Positions 24,022 to 31,388 of a stretch of DNA of 32,127 bases are shown here, piece after piece. The first letter of the stretch is position 1, and each line of letters begins with the position of its first letter. The notes under the pieces were generated by a model. The model saw only the letters and a list, made by a program, of their open reading frames with translations, was not told the DNA's origin and did not search any database. Made by a program: the position numbers and the translations under genes. This DNA comes from an uncultured Acidimicrobiales bacterium (lineage in GTDB: Bacteria > Actinomycetota > Acidimicrobiia > Acidimicrobiales > SZUA-35): NCBI GenBank assembly GCA_938002965.1, contig CALKZY010000036.1, positions 1 through 32,127 of the forward strand, in the 5' to 3' direction.

Positions 24022-24368
24022 CATCCATTTATCCCGCTCGCTGCAGCGAACACCGGCCGCCACCGAGGCCATGTATCCGATGATGCGGCGGGCCTTTGAT
24101 CAGGACTACCGGCGATACGAGTGGAAGTGCGACGACCTGAACGCTCCATCACGTCTTGCCGCCAAGCGCTTGGGGTTCACCTACGAGGGCACGTTCCGCC
24201 AAGCCACCCACTACAAGGGCCGCAACCGCGGATACTGCTTGGTTCGCTGTTCTCGACGCCGAGTGGCCCGCAGTGGCCGCCGAGTTCGAACGCTGGCTCT
24301 CGCCCGACAACTTCCCGACGATGGGATGCAGCAAAGCCGCCTCGACCACTGGAGCTGACCGGCGGTAG
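24020..24368 (+). pseudogene. C-terminal remnant of a GNAT acetyltransferase, frameshifted
   Basis: Directly after the amidotransferase remnant the frame reads [19 protein letters not shown], then [19 protein letters not shown] and [19 protein letters not shown], which is the C-terminal half of a RimJ/RimL-type acetyltransferase. At 24229-24231 one extra G shifts the frame; the continuation [19 protein letters not shown] is in the next frame. The N-terminal half is missing. The junction with the amidotransferase piece lies near 24018-24022, so one deletion probably removed the end of one gene and the start of the other. Confidence 0.65.
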
Positions 24369-25022
24369 TCAGCGGCCGGAGTCGACCAGGCCGGCTTCGT
24401 AGGCCATGACCACGGCCTGGACCCGGTCACGGGCTCCCAGCTTGACCAGTATCCGCTTGACGTGGGTCTTCACCGTGTTCTCGGCGATGAAGAGCTGTTC
24501 CCCCAGCTCCTGGTTGTTGAGGCCCATGGCGATGTGCACCAGCACCTCCCGCTCACGCTCGGTAAGGTCGGCAATCCGAGGGTCGGCGGCCGCCGGGGTG
24601 GGGGCGGCGGCGAACTCTTCTATCAGCCGACGGGTGACCGACGGGGACAGCAGGGCGTCGCCTCCGGCCACGGCTCGGATACCGGCCAGCAGATCCTCCG
24701 GCGGGGTGCGTTTGAGTAGGAATCCGCTGGCCCCGTTTCGCAGGGCGCTGAACACGTATTCGTCCAGTTCGAAGGTGGTGAGAATGAGGACCTTCGGAGG
24801 GTCGGGGTTAGCGGTGATGTCGCCGGTGGCTTCGATCCCGCTTTTACCCGGCATGCGGATGTCCATCAGCACCACGTCGGGGCGCTGACGGAGCGCCATC
24901 TGGATTCCCTCATCGGCCGTTTCGGCTTCGCCCACGACGGTCATGTCGTCGGTCTGTTCCAGAATCATGCGCAGGCCGGCCCGCATCAGGGCGTCGTCGT
25001 CAACCAGTAGTACGGAGGTCAT
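24369..25022 (-). CDS. NarL/LuxR-type response regulator
   Basis: A 217-residue two-component regulator. The receiver domain (residues 1-120) has the acidic pair DDD at 8-10, the phospho-acceptor Asp54 in VVLMDIRMPGKSG and Lys104 in GFLLKRTPPEDLL. A linker leads to a LuxR-type helix-turn-helix at about 150-212 (LTEREREVLVHIAMGLNNQE, ENTVKTHVKRILVKLGARDR). It should bind DNA as a phosphorylated dimer. Its ATG shares one base with the kinase stop (TAATG), so the kinase and regulator are a cognate, coupled pair. A palindrome upstream of the operon (27275-27292) is a candidate autoregulatory site. Confidence 0.95.
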   Translation of the reverse strand: MTSVLLVDDDALMRAGLRMILEQTDDMTVVGEAETADEGIQMALRQRPDVVLMDIRMPGKSGIEATGDITANPDPPKVLILTTFELDEYVFSALRNGASGFLLKRTPPEDLLAGIRAVAGGDALLSPSVTRRLIEEFAAAPTPAAADPRIADLTEREREVLVHIAMGLNNQELGEQLFIAENTVKTHVKRILVKLGARDRVQAVVMAYEAGLVDSGR

Positions 25023-26182
25023 TAGCCGGCTCCTGTGGTTCGTAGTTGGCAGCGGACCCTGAAGCCACCGCTGTCCGAGTTGTCGAACTGGGCGGCCCCG
25101 CCGTGTATCTCGGCTCGCTCGGTTATGCCTCGCAGACCGCGGCCGGGTTCCGTTCCATCGCTTCCCCGCCCGTCGTCGGTTACCTCGATGACGACGGTTT
25201 CGATGTTTACGGTCACCTCCGCGGTGGCCTGTCGGGCCTCGGCGTGCTTCAGAGTGTTGGTCAGCGCTTCCTGGATGATGCGATAGACGGCAAGTCCGGT
25301 GCTGGCCGGCACGGCTGAGGTGTCGCCGGTGACGGCGATGGTGGTTTCAAGTCCTGCGTCGCGGAACTGCTCCTGCAGGGTGGGTAGATCGTCCAGGCCG
25401 GGTAACGCCGTTGTTGGCGTGCCGTCGCGCTCCCGACGCAGAATGCCAAGCACCCGGTCCAGCTCGTCGAGGGCTGACCGCCCGGTGCTCTCAATGGTCT
25501 CGAACGCCCGCAGCGCACCATCGGTGTCGTCGGGAATGGCCCGGCGGCCGGCCCCGGCGTGCACAACCATGACGTTAACGGTGTGGCCGATCAGGTCGTG
25601 CAGTTCGCGGGCCATCTGGGTGCGTTGGGTTTCCGATTCGAGGGCGACCTGTCTGGCTTCGGCCAATTCGGCCGCCATGTCTCGATCGGCCTGCAGGGCC
25701 TCCTGTCGCAGCCGGGCCTGGAGGATGCGGCCCCCGAGCCAGGCCGCGATCCAGCTGGCGGAGATGAACCCGAACGACAGCAGGGGAATCTCGGTTATGA
25801 ACTGGCCGACGAACAGGGCGATGCCGGCCAGCGACGCCCCCAGTCCCAGGGCGGCCTCACCCCGGCTGGCCTTCTCGGCCAGCGTGAACAGCATGATCAG
25901 GTTGGTCCACTGGTAGACGTCGCTCGGGTAGCCGACCATGATCAGGGCGATGACGGCGACGATGTTCACAACGAAGCCTTTGGTCGGATACTGGCTCCGA
26001 AAGGCGATTGGCAGCGCCGCCATCGGTGCGATGATCGACGCCGCCAGTTGGGTTCCGAGCGGGATGTCATTCGAGCCGAAGACCCAGATCTCCAGCTGGA
26101 TCAGGGCCAACAGGGTGACGGCCAAGGCGATGTTCAGACCCGTCCCCCACAAGGGCCGGGGGACGGGGGCGTTGGCGGTCAC
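25022..26182 (-). CDS. Sensor histidine kinase (HisKA_3 type)
   Basis: A 386-residue membrane kinase. I start at GTG 26182, whose GTGA overlaps the stop of the upstream membrane-protein gene; the longer open frame to 26704 is antisense-like and not protein-like. Residues 12-150 hold about five or six hydrophobic segments with short loops, so it senses within the membrane rather than through a large outer domain. A coiled region (QEALQADRDMAAELAEARQ) leads to the dimerisation box MARELHDLIGHTVNVMVVHA with phospho-His195. The ATPase domain follows: N box AVYRIIQEALTNTLKHA, G1 VIEVTDDGRGSDG, G2 GRGLRGITERAEIHGG. It should phosphorylate Asp54 of the adjacent regulator. Confidence 0.93.
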   Translation of the reverse strand: MTANAPVPRPLWGTGLNIALAVTLLALIQLEIWVFGSNDIPLGTQLAASIIAPMAALPIAFRSQYPTKGFVVNIVAVIALIMVGYPSDVYQWTNLIMLFTLAEKASRGEAALGLGASLAGIALFVGQFITEIPLLSFGFISASWIAAWLGGRILQARLRQEALQADRDMAAELAEARQVALESETQRTQMARELHDLIGHTVNVMVVHAGAGRRAIPDDTDGALRAFETIESTGRSALDELDRVLGILRRERDGTPTTALPGLDDLPTLQEQFRDAGLETTIAVTGDTSAVPASTGLAVYRIIQEALTNTLKHAEARQATAEVTVNIETVVIEVTDDGRGSDGTEPGRGLRGITERAEIHGGAAQFDNSDSGGFRVRCQLRTTGAG

Positions 26183-27195
26183 GGAAGCAATGTAGCCTGC
26201 GGCGGCTGAGGTGAACCAGCGGTTGTGGTCTCCCGCTCGGGGGATGTTAGCGGCTGTGTCCACCAGATCCGGAGGCAGGCGGCCATGGCGCCGACCACCC
26301 CGATGATGCTGACGGCGAGCAGACCGCCGGCGATGATGTCCAGGTCGAACGGTGCCCGCCCGCCGATGGTTTGCAGCGTGGTGAACACCATGATGCCGAC
26401 GTACGAAGCCACGATCATGTTCATCAGCCGCCTGGTCGTCCGGGCTGTTGCCGCCGAGCGGCCCAGCAGCATGGCGGCGATGAAGAACACCTGTATCCCG
26501 TGGAAGGCGATGGCGTGGGGGAACTTGACCACACCGGCATCGCCGTAGGTGACCTGCTGGGGAACGGTGCCGAACTGTTCGAAGTAGACGGTGCCCAGGG
26601 TGACGAGCCACTGGCCGATGCCCAGGCCGGTCATGATGAGGGCCAGTCCGGCGATGGCCGCTGTCTTGTCCAGGACGGATTCCGGCCGGCGGCGCAACGT
26701 CCACACCAGCAGGGCCACCAGCAGGATTGACATCACGCCGACCAGCGTGCCCATCAGGTTGAAGATCAGGGCGTCACCGTCGGTGGTGAAGTTGAAATGC
26801 GACGCCCGGCCCCGCCAGGTCTGGAGGATGATCAGGGCGTTCTCCAGTGTGGAGGACACCGCCATCGGCACCGCCAGCCCCCAGGCCAACCGGGACCGGT
26901 CGGGGAGCCGGTCGAGGACCCAGCCATACGTCCACAACAGCAGTCCGATGGAAGCGGAGAAGACAACGGGCTTGCGCCATGAGACCGCCCCGGCCCAGGC
27001 GGTGTCGCCGACGACGAAGACGCCGAGGTGGAACACCGCCGAGGCGATCCAGAACAGGGCGAAGGCGGACAGGAACAATGCCGGCCCCCGTCGCGGGTAG
27101 AGCTCCCGGCGAATGTCGCTGCGAAGTCGAAGTGTGGTTGATGTAGCTGATGTAACGGTTGCCGTGCTGCTGCTGCTACTGCTGTTCTTGGCCAT
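26179..27195 (-). CDS. Multi-pass membrane protein, conserved, unknown function
   Basis: A 338-residue protein with about eight to nine hydrophobic segments, first gene of the kinase/regulator operon. ATG 27195 follows GGGAGG. The N terminus is Ser/Thr-rich (NSSSSSSTATVTSATSTT). Conserved-looking elements are SWRKPVVFSASIGLLLWTYG (residues about 72-91), SSTLENALIILQTWRGRASH followed by F-N-F-T-T-D-G-D-A (about 113-142) and FPHAIAFHGIQVFFIAAML (about 224-242). I know similar proteins only as uncharacterised. The coupling to the kinase through GTGA suggests that it is a signal input partner or the transporter that the system responds to; this is inference. Confidence 0.75.
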   Translation of the reverse strand: MAKNSSSSSSTATVTSATSTTLRLRSDIRRELYPRRGPALFLSAFALFWIASAVFHLGVFVVGDTAWAGAVSWRKPVVFSASIGLLLWTYGWVLDRLPDRSRLAWGLAVPMAVSSTLENALIILQTWRGRASHFNFTTDGDALIFNLMGTLVGVMSILLVALLVWTLRRRPESVLDKTAAIAGLALIMTGLGIGQWLVTLGTVYFEQFGTVPQQVTYGDAGVVKFPHAIAFHGIQVFFIAAMLLGRSAATARTTRRLMNMIVASYVGIMVFTTLQTIGGRAPFDLDIIAGGLLAVSIIGVVGAMAACLRIWWTQPLTSPERETTTAGSPQPPQATLLP

Positions 27196-27251
27196 GAGAG
27201 CCTCCCTCTTTGTTCGTTACTCCGAAACTAAGAGCGGAGGGCGCAACGGTC

Positions 27252-27292
27252 GTCACCCCAGGCGGGCATTCGCCGTCACCCCCAGGGGTGAC
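27252..27292. promoter_or_regulatory. Palindrome and half-site upstream of the two-component operon
   Basis: GTCACCCCCAGGGGTGAC (27275-27292) is a perfect palindrome with a 2-bp centre. A half-site GTCACCCC repeats at 27252-27259. They lie 57-97 bp upstream of the first gene of the membrane protein/kinase/regulator operon, where a NarL-type dimer site would be expected. The binder is inferred. Confidence 0.5.
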
Positions 27293-27341
27293 TTCCACAG
27301 CCGACCGTCGCTTGCGCCAGCTCTCCTGGCGGTGGCTGTGG

Positions 27342-28814
27342 CTAGCGGAGGGGCGCGAGCTTGAGGTCTCCGTTGACGATTGGGACCTTGACGTGCAGGC
27401 CGTCCGGTCCTACCTCGACGGTTGCGCCCGAAATGCCGGTGATCGACCAGTCACGGGCCTCGGCATCGACGAGACGGAACGTTGTGACGCTTGCCGGATC
27501 TTCCCGGAGCGGCGCCAGGGTCAGATGCAGGCTGTTCTCAACCCACTCCGCCCGGGAGAGGGCGACGGATGGGAAGTCGACGTCGACGATCTGCGGGCAC
27601 GGATCGAGGGGAGCGGCCGACAGGTTGGCCCACCGGCCGGGTCCCGCCGCTTCAGCCGCGGCCAGGAAGGCATTGAACTGGCCGCGGGGGTGAGGCTCGT
27701 CGAGACCCATTCCCCAGGTGAACTCGCCGGAGGCGTCGTCCCACGTGGGTTCGTAAGACTCTTCGATGGCGTGTGCCAGGCGGGCTTCCAACTCGGTCAT
27801 GCCCCATTCTCTGGCCAGGATCAACGAAGACCCGTATCCCCGCCCGGGCCGCAGTGGTAGTGGAGGCCCGGCGGTGTCGAGGCCCATCGACTTGATCCCG
27901 GCTTCGAACAGCCGTCGGGCATCGTCTTGCACCTGAGGGGCGGTGTAATACGAGGTGACCAGGGCCATCTGTACCGGCAGTCGATGGTGTACATCGAGCA
28001 TCGGGTCGTAGTACATGGTGGTCATCGTCGGTACGGTCTCGGCGTCGAGGTCGAGGTAGTGCCGCCGGGCGTAGGACCACCACGGCTGGAACGCCTGGGC
28101 GTTGAAGTCGGTGCCGTGTCGGTTGTCGTGCAGCCTCAGACCGAGGCCCGCTCCAGCCAGTCAAAACGGCCAGATCTTGGTGTTCTCTCAATGACAGCCG
28201 ATGGGAGCGGCCAACCACTGTTGGCACAGATGCTCGGCGATCTGCGTGTGGGTCCACGTGAAACCCTCGTCGCCGTCACGATCGCTGTCTCGGACCATTT
28301 GGAACGGCCTGTTCCAGCGGTCGTTCGGATCGATCATCGATCGGATGCCGAGCAGCACCAGGAAGAAGCCCTTGTAGAACAGCATGCCGTCGGCGGCCAC
28401 CGGGTCGAGTTGTGTGCCCCACGGTTCGATGCCGTTGGCCGTCCAGCCGGGGACGTCGTAGTCACCCCAAAGGTCGGTGGGGATCAGTGATCGGTAGGCG
28501 TCGGGATAGCTGGCCCGGTCGGGATCGGGACCGAACTGTGTCAACCAGTCAGCGGCCGACCACCAGCCGGTGTGACGTTCGATGAGTTGGTCGAGGATGG
28601 ACACATAACGCTCGGTCCAGGCCGGGGTGCGATGGGCCATGAGCCCCATGGCGTACGACGAGTCGACCAGGTCGAAACGGTGCCAGCTGGCCATCGGGGG
28701 ATCCGACCGATCATCCCAGTGGGCATGCGGTTGCCCATCACGATCCCAGCTGTCGGGCGTGTGGGCCTTGCGATCGAGATATCGCAGCCAGCCGAGTGAC
28801 CGATCGGACAACAT
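27342..28814 (-). CDS. Linalool dehydratase/isomerase-like enzyme with two selenocysteines (UGA209, UGA218)
   Basis: A 491-codon frame (490 residues) from ATG 28814 to TAG 27342 that is unbroken apart from TGA at codons 209 and 218. Both halves are in the same frame and read as one alpha/alpha-barrel protein of the linalool dehydratase/isomerase (Ldi) family: FDLVDSSYAMG (residues 47-57), ADGMLFYKGFFLVLLG (about 141-156), GFTWTHTQIAEHLCQQWLA (about 185-203), then H-U-E-N-T-K-I-W-P-F-U-L-A-G-A-G, then LRLHDNRHGTDFNAQAF. Ldi relatives have C-E-P-N-x5-C here, with both Cys catalytic (Cys171 and Cys180, nine apart), and Asp39/Tyr45 six apart as Asp48/Tyr54 here. Ldi hydrates or dehydrates tertiary allylic alcohols; this branch has Phe where Ldi has a His in the 'Y.GH' helix, so the substrate probably differs. 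A pseudogene is the alternative. Confidence 0.85.
28132..28148 (-). promoter_or_regulatory. bSECIS-like hairpin for the second UGA
   Basis: GGCCUC-GGUCU-GAGGCU: five Watson-Crick pairs plus one G-U, loop GGUCU. Counted from the U of UGA (28163), the loop is at nucleotides 22-26. In E. coli fdhF the SelB-binding loop has G22, G23, U24, C25 and U26 in the same places. It is inside the coding region, as bacterial SECIS elements are. Confidence 0.75.
28153..28173 (-). promoter_or_regulatory. Possible bSECIS-like hairpin for the first UGA
   Basis: CUGGCC, a 9-nt loop, GGCUGG: four Watson-Crick and two wobble pairs. The loop begins GU at nucleotides 24-25 from the first UGA, within the spacing known for bacterial SECIS elements. 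The second UGA sits in its loop. It does not overlap the other hairpin, so both can form together. Confidence 0.45.
28161..28163 (-). other. In-frame UGA, proposed Sec218
   Basis: Second TGA in the Ldi-like gene, at the position of the family's second catalytic Cys (Cys180 in Castellaniella Ldi). It is followed by L-A-G-A-G and by the fdhF-like hairpin loop at the fdhF distance. The reading frame continues another 273 codons. Confidence 0.8.
28188..28190 (-). other. In-frame UGA, proposed Sec209
   Basis: First TGA in the Ldi-like gene, preceded by P-I-G-C-H and followed by Glu, as the catalytic Cys171 of Ldi is followed by Glu (C-E-P). Its own hairpin is weaker than that of the second UGA. 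Confidence 0.7.
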
Positions 28815-28847
28815 GGGCCGAACGCTACTCGATACCGGCCCGCGTCG

Positions 28848-29324
28848 TCAGGTTAGGTGCCTGGTCATGTCCAATAAGCCATCGTCGGCGAGCACCGGGT
28901 TCAGCGAGAAGCCGTGACGTTGGTAAAGCTCAATGGCGGCAGTGTTGCCCACTTTGACGGCAAGAGTCAGGCGTTTCGCGCCGGCGTCCAGCGCCCAGGA
29001 TTCGACGGCCTCGATGAGGGCATTGCCGACTCCTGCTCCCCGGGCTTCCGGCGCAACCCACATCGAGATGAGCGCCACCCGGCCTTCCTGATCCCCGCAG
29101 GCTCCGGCCACTTGGCCTACCGGTTTCCCGTCGAGATAGGCGACGAAGTTGGCGGCGACGTCATCGAGTCTTGCCCGCCATCGGCTCTCGGTGTCGCCGT
29201 CACCTGACCAGCCGGCCAAGGTTTCGCCGAAAGCGGCGGGAGCGTCGGCAAGAGCCCTCAGGCGCACCTCACGCCAAACACGCCAGTCGTTCGCGTCCAG
29301 CTGTCGGATCTCAACCGCTCCCAT
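28848..29324 (-). CDS. GNAT family N-acetyltransferase
   Basis: A 158-residue acetyltransferase. I start at ATG 29324; the upstream frame would need TTG at 29345. The motifs are clear: IRQLDANDWRVWREVRLRAL at the N terminus, AYLDGKPVGQVAGACG, then motif A RVALISMWVAPEARGAGVG and NALIEAVE (CoA pyrophosphate loop R-G-A-G-V-G), and the end TLAVKVGNTAAIELYQRHGF. GNAT enzymes move an acetyl group from acetyl-CoA to an amine; the substrate is unknown. It lies 33 bp upstream of the Ldi-like gene on the same strand and may share its transcript. Confidence 0.9.
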   Translation of the reverse strand: MGAVEIRQLDANDWRVWREVRLRALADAPAAFGETLAGWSGDGDTESRWRARLDDVAANFVAYLDGKPVGQVAGACGDQEGRVALISMWVAPEARGAGVGNALIEAVESWALDAGAKRLTLAVKVGNTAAIELYQRHGFSLNPVLADDGLLDMTRHLT

Positions 29325-29580
29325 AGTTTCGCGTGAACGGTTCAAGTTGAGTCCGGCTTTTCGGTTAGCCGTCCTGGTCTGGGGTGTGCCCCCGGTCAGT
29401 GGTGGCGACGTCTGAGGGCCAAAGGCCGATCTCGCTGCGCCTGCGTTCGCTTTGATGCGACCGGGTCGAGCCCCAACACCACTCGTCCCCGGTGGGCTGC
29501 TCTCCGCTGGTTGCGGGCTGCTAAGGATGACAGCGCTGCCATCACGTCCTGTTTAGGGCTGCCCTCCCGACAACTTTCGC
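29325..29580. other. Intergenic stretch, no gene seen
   Basis: About 256 bp between the GNAT gene and the small conserved gene. It is less uniform in composition than the coding DNA, with no convincing frame, tRNA or hairpin. The upstream region of the GNAT gene, including any promoter, must lie here. Confidence 0.5.
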
Positions 29581-29790
29581 CTACTCCGGATCGTAGTAGA
29601 CTGTCAAGCTAGGCCAAAGGCCTTCGGTTGTCACGTCCTGCTCAAACGTGATGTCGAGAATTGTCACGTCTCCAAGGTCTTCGATCGACGATGCCATCGC
29701 TCGCAACAGCCGAGAGACATCGTCCTGTCCCGGCCCCTTCGCGTTTGAGAGACTGAAGTGGAAACACTGGTATCGATTGGCTGGGACCAT
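29581..29790 (-). CDS. Small conserved hypothetical protein
   Basis: A 69-residue protein (ATG 29790, TAG at 29581). The sequence has the look of a small conserved family: YQCFHFSLSNAKG, SRLLRAMASSIEDLGDVTIL, DITFEQDVTTEGLWPSLTVY. The pattern 'FH..LxN', 'I..LGDV...DITF' and 'WPS.TVYY' is familiar to me from uncharacterised bacterial proteins, but no role is known. It begins 19 bp downstream of the tRNA-Gly fragment on the same strand. Confidence 0.65.
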   Translation of the reverse strand: MVPANRYQCFHFSLSNAKGPGQDDVSRLLRAMASSIEDLGDVTILDITFEQDVTTEGLWPSLTVYYDPE

Positions 29791-29808
29791 TTTGGTGCAG
29801 ACTCTTCT

Positions 29809-29853
29809 TGGAGCGGATGACGGGAATCGAACCCGCGTTATCAGCTTGGGAAG
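29809..29853 (-). other. 3' fragment of tRNA-Gly(CCC), candidate attachment site
   Basis: On the minus strand the sequence matches a bacterial tRNA-Gly from the anticodon loop to the end: GCTTCCCAAGC (anticodon CCC), TGATAACGCGGG, TTCGATT, CCCGT, CATCCGC, T and an encoded CCA at 29809-29811. The 5' half is absent: the anticodon stem breaks off after two pairs and no D arm or GCGGATG acceptor strand follows. About 45 bp of tRNA 3' end is what tyrosine-recombinase elements leave as one of their two attachment sites. No integrase is in the window. Confidence 0.7.
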
Positions 29854-29995
29854 CCATTATAGGCGAGTCTGTGAACAGGTGTTATGTTCAAAACCCCTAT
29901 TGGTTAGCGGCATCCGTTCGCACCTCTTGCCATGAGTTAGCACCACTCCGCCGCCGTTATAGCCACACCAGCAGGCACGCCGATGGTGGTTGGCT

Positions 29996-30199
29996 CTAGC
30001 CAAGTTGCGGGCCCGTAGGCGGAGGCGGTTTGCGGTCGTAACGGCCATTTCTGTACTCGATGACGGTCACGGTCATAAACACTACGAACATCAGAAGGTT
30101 GAGCGCGATCGACGTCTCACGTGAATACTGAACGACGACCTGGCTGAAAAAGATCAGGGCACAGACCATGTAAAGAGCGGTGAGGAGTGGGTTTCTCAT
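29996..30199 (-). CDS. Small two-helix membrane protein
   Basis: A 67-residue protein; ATG 30199 with GGAG nine bases upstream is preferred over the TTG at 30214. Two hydrophobic helices, PLLTALYMVCALIFFSQVVV and IALNLLMFVVFMTVTVIEY, are joined by a short polar loop (QYSRETS); the tail is Pro-rich (KPPPPTGPQ). No family is recognised. It sits alone between the tRNA fragment and the IS630-type remnant. Confidence 0.5.
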   Translation of the reverse strand: MRNPLLTALYMVCALIFFSQVVVQYSRETSIALNLLMFVVFMTVTVIEYRNGRYDRKPPPPTGPQLG

Positions 30200-30369
30200 A
30201 AAGCCGAACTCCAAGGTTGGCTACGCCTAGATCGTAGCAGGTGGTACTGCTGACCTTCATTCCGGGCGCAAGCGCCGAAACCCGTTTGCCTTACTCGATT
30301 GTCTCGCCGATTCGGTCTGCCAGTATCCGGGATCGACCGTGAGCGACGTGTTGATACCGGAGCGCTGCC

Positions 30370-31150
30370 GACGGTGTGGCGTGGCCGACACGGACGATGG
30401 TCGAGCGGCACGGGGTTGGCAAAGACACCGTGGCGCGGATCTGGCGGGCTCGGAAGCTGCGGCCGTGGCGGGTCGACACGTTCAAACTTTCGAACGACCC
30501 GGCGTTCGAGGAGAAACTGGTCGACGTTGTCGGTCTCTACCTCGACCCGCCCGAGCGAGCTGTCGTGTTCAGCTTCGACGAAAAGACTCAGTGTCAACCG
30601 TTGGACCGTACCCAAACCTCGCTACCCATGAAGCCGGGTCGGGCACGGACCGATGACCCATGACTACAAACGCAATGGGACCACCGACTTGTTCGCTGCG
30701 CTCAACGTCGCTACCGGTGAAGTTCTCCACCAAACCCGCAAGAGTCACAAGGGCAGCGACGTGCTGGCGTTTTCAAGTGGATCGATCTTCACACGCCCCG
30801 AGACCTCGAGATCCATGTCGTGCTGGACAACCTGTCGGCTCACAAGTCCCCCGAGGTTCAAAAGTGGCTCGCCAAGCCACGTCAGGCCCGCTGGCACCTG
30901 TACTTCACCCCGACGAGCTCGTCGTGGCTGAACCTGGTCGAGGGCTGGTTCGCCCAGCTCACTAACAAACGCCTCCGTACCGGGTCGTTCAACAGTGTCG
31001 ACGCACTCACCGAAGCGACCGACGTGTGGATCTCCCACTGGAACGACGACCCCAAACCCTTCATTTGGACCAAGACCGCCAACGACATCATCGCCAAAGT
31101 CAAGCGAGGCCGAGCCGCCCTAACCCACCACACCCAAATACGCGACGCAC
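30370..31150 (+). pseudogene. IS630-family transposase, broken by two indels
   Basis: Three frames make one DDE transposase. Frame 1: [56 protein letters not shown] (first Asp), to GRART. Frame 2 from 30653: [20 protein letters not shown]. Frame 3: WIDLHTPRDLEIHVVLDNLS (second Asp), HLYFTPTSSSWLNLVEGWFA (catalytic Glu), HWNDDPKPFIWTKTANDII. The first shift is one extra G near 30652, the second one missing T in the run at 30770-30773. The N-terminal helix-turn-helix part upstream of 30370 is degraded or absent. Terminal repeats are not visible. The element is inactive unless the indels are sequencing errors. Confidence 0.85.
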
Positions 31151-31328
31151 CACCAGGGTCGACTTGTCGGAGTTGCCGGGGCAAGTCGGCCGCCCGAATC
31201 ATGTACCGGCAACGACTACGGCTACCTCGACGGTCAATCCACCCCCCAACTCTCGACCCTTTCGGAGGATTGTCTGCGTCAACCCACATGGCTATAGTTG
31301 TCGCTACCATCGGACAACGAGCGGGGGC

Positions 31329-31358
31329 GGGACTGTCAGCTTTTCGGTGTAAATGATC
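31329..31358. repeat. Probable terminal inverted repeat of the IS256-type element
   Basis: GGGACTGTCAGC followed by TTTTCGGTGTAAATGATC lies just beyond the 3' end of the IS256-type transposase gene and resembles the ends of that family (a 'GTGTAAATGA' core is common). The other end is outside the window, so the match cannot be confirmed here. The 31151-31328 stretch before it shows no gene. Confidence 0.45.
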
Positions 31359-31388
31359 TGGTGGTTCATTGTTTCGGTGGTTGTGAGT

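Noticed and set aside
25022..26704. Histidine kinase starting at 26704 (560 residues)
   Set aside because: The first 174 residues are Arg/His-rich antisense-type sequence overlapping the membrane-protein gene; the GTG at 26182 overlaps its stop and begins proper protein.
27342..28814. Two separate genes (28188-28814 and 27342-28025) in the Ldi-like locus
   Set aside because: Both are in the same frame, the 162 bases between them also encode family-like sequence, and only UGA codons interrupt; one Sec-containing gene explains everything.
27342..28814. UGA reassigned to Trp or another amino acid genome-wide
   Set aside because: UGA is the natural stop of other genes in the window, for example the Old Yellow Enzyme gene and the 34-residue peptide gene, so the code is standard.
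29808..29999. Plus-strand ORF reading MERMTGIEPALSAWE
   Set aside because: This is a well-known false protein produced by reading the antisense of tRNA-Gly; it is the tRNA fragment.
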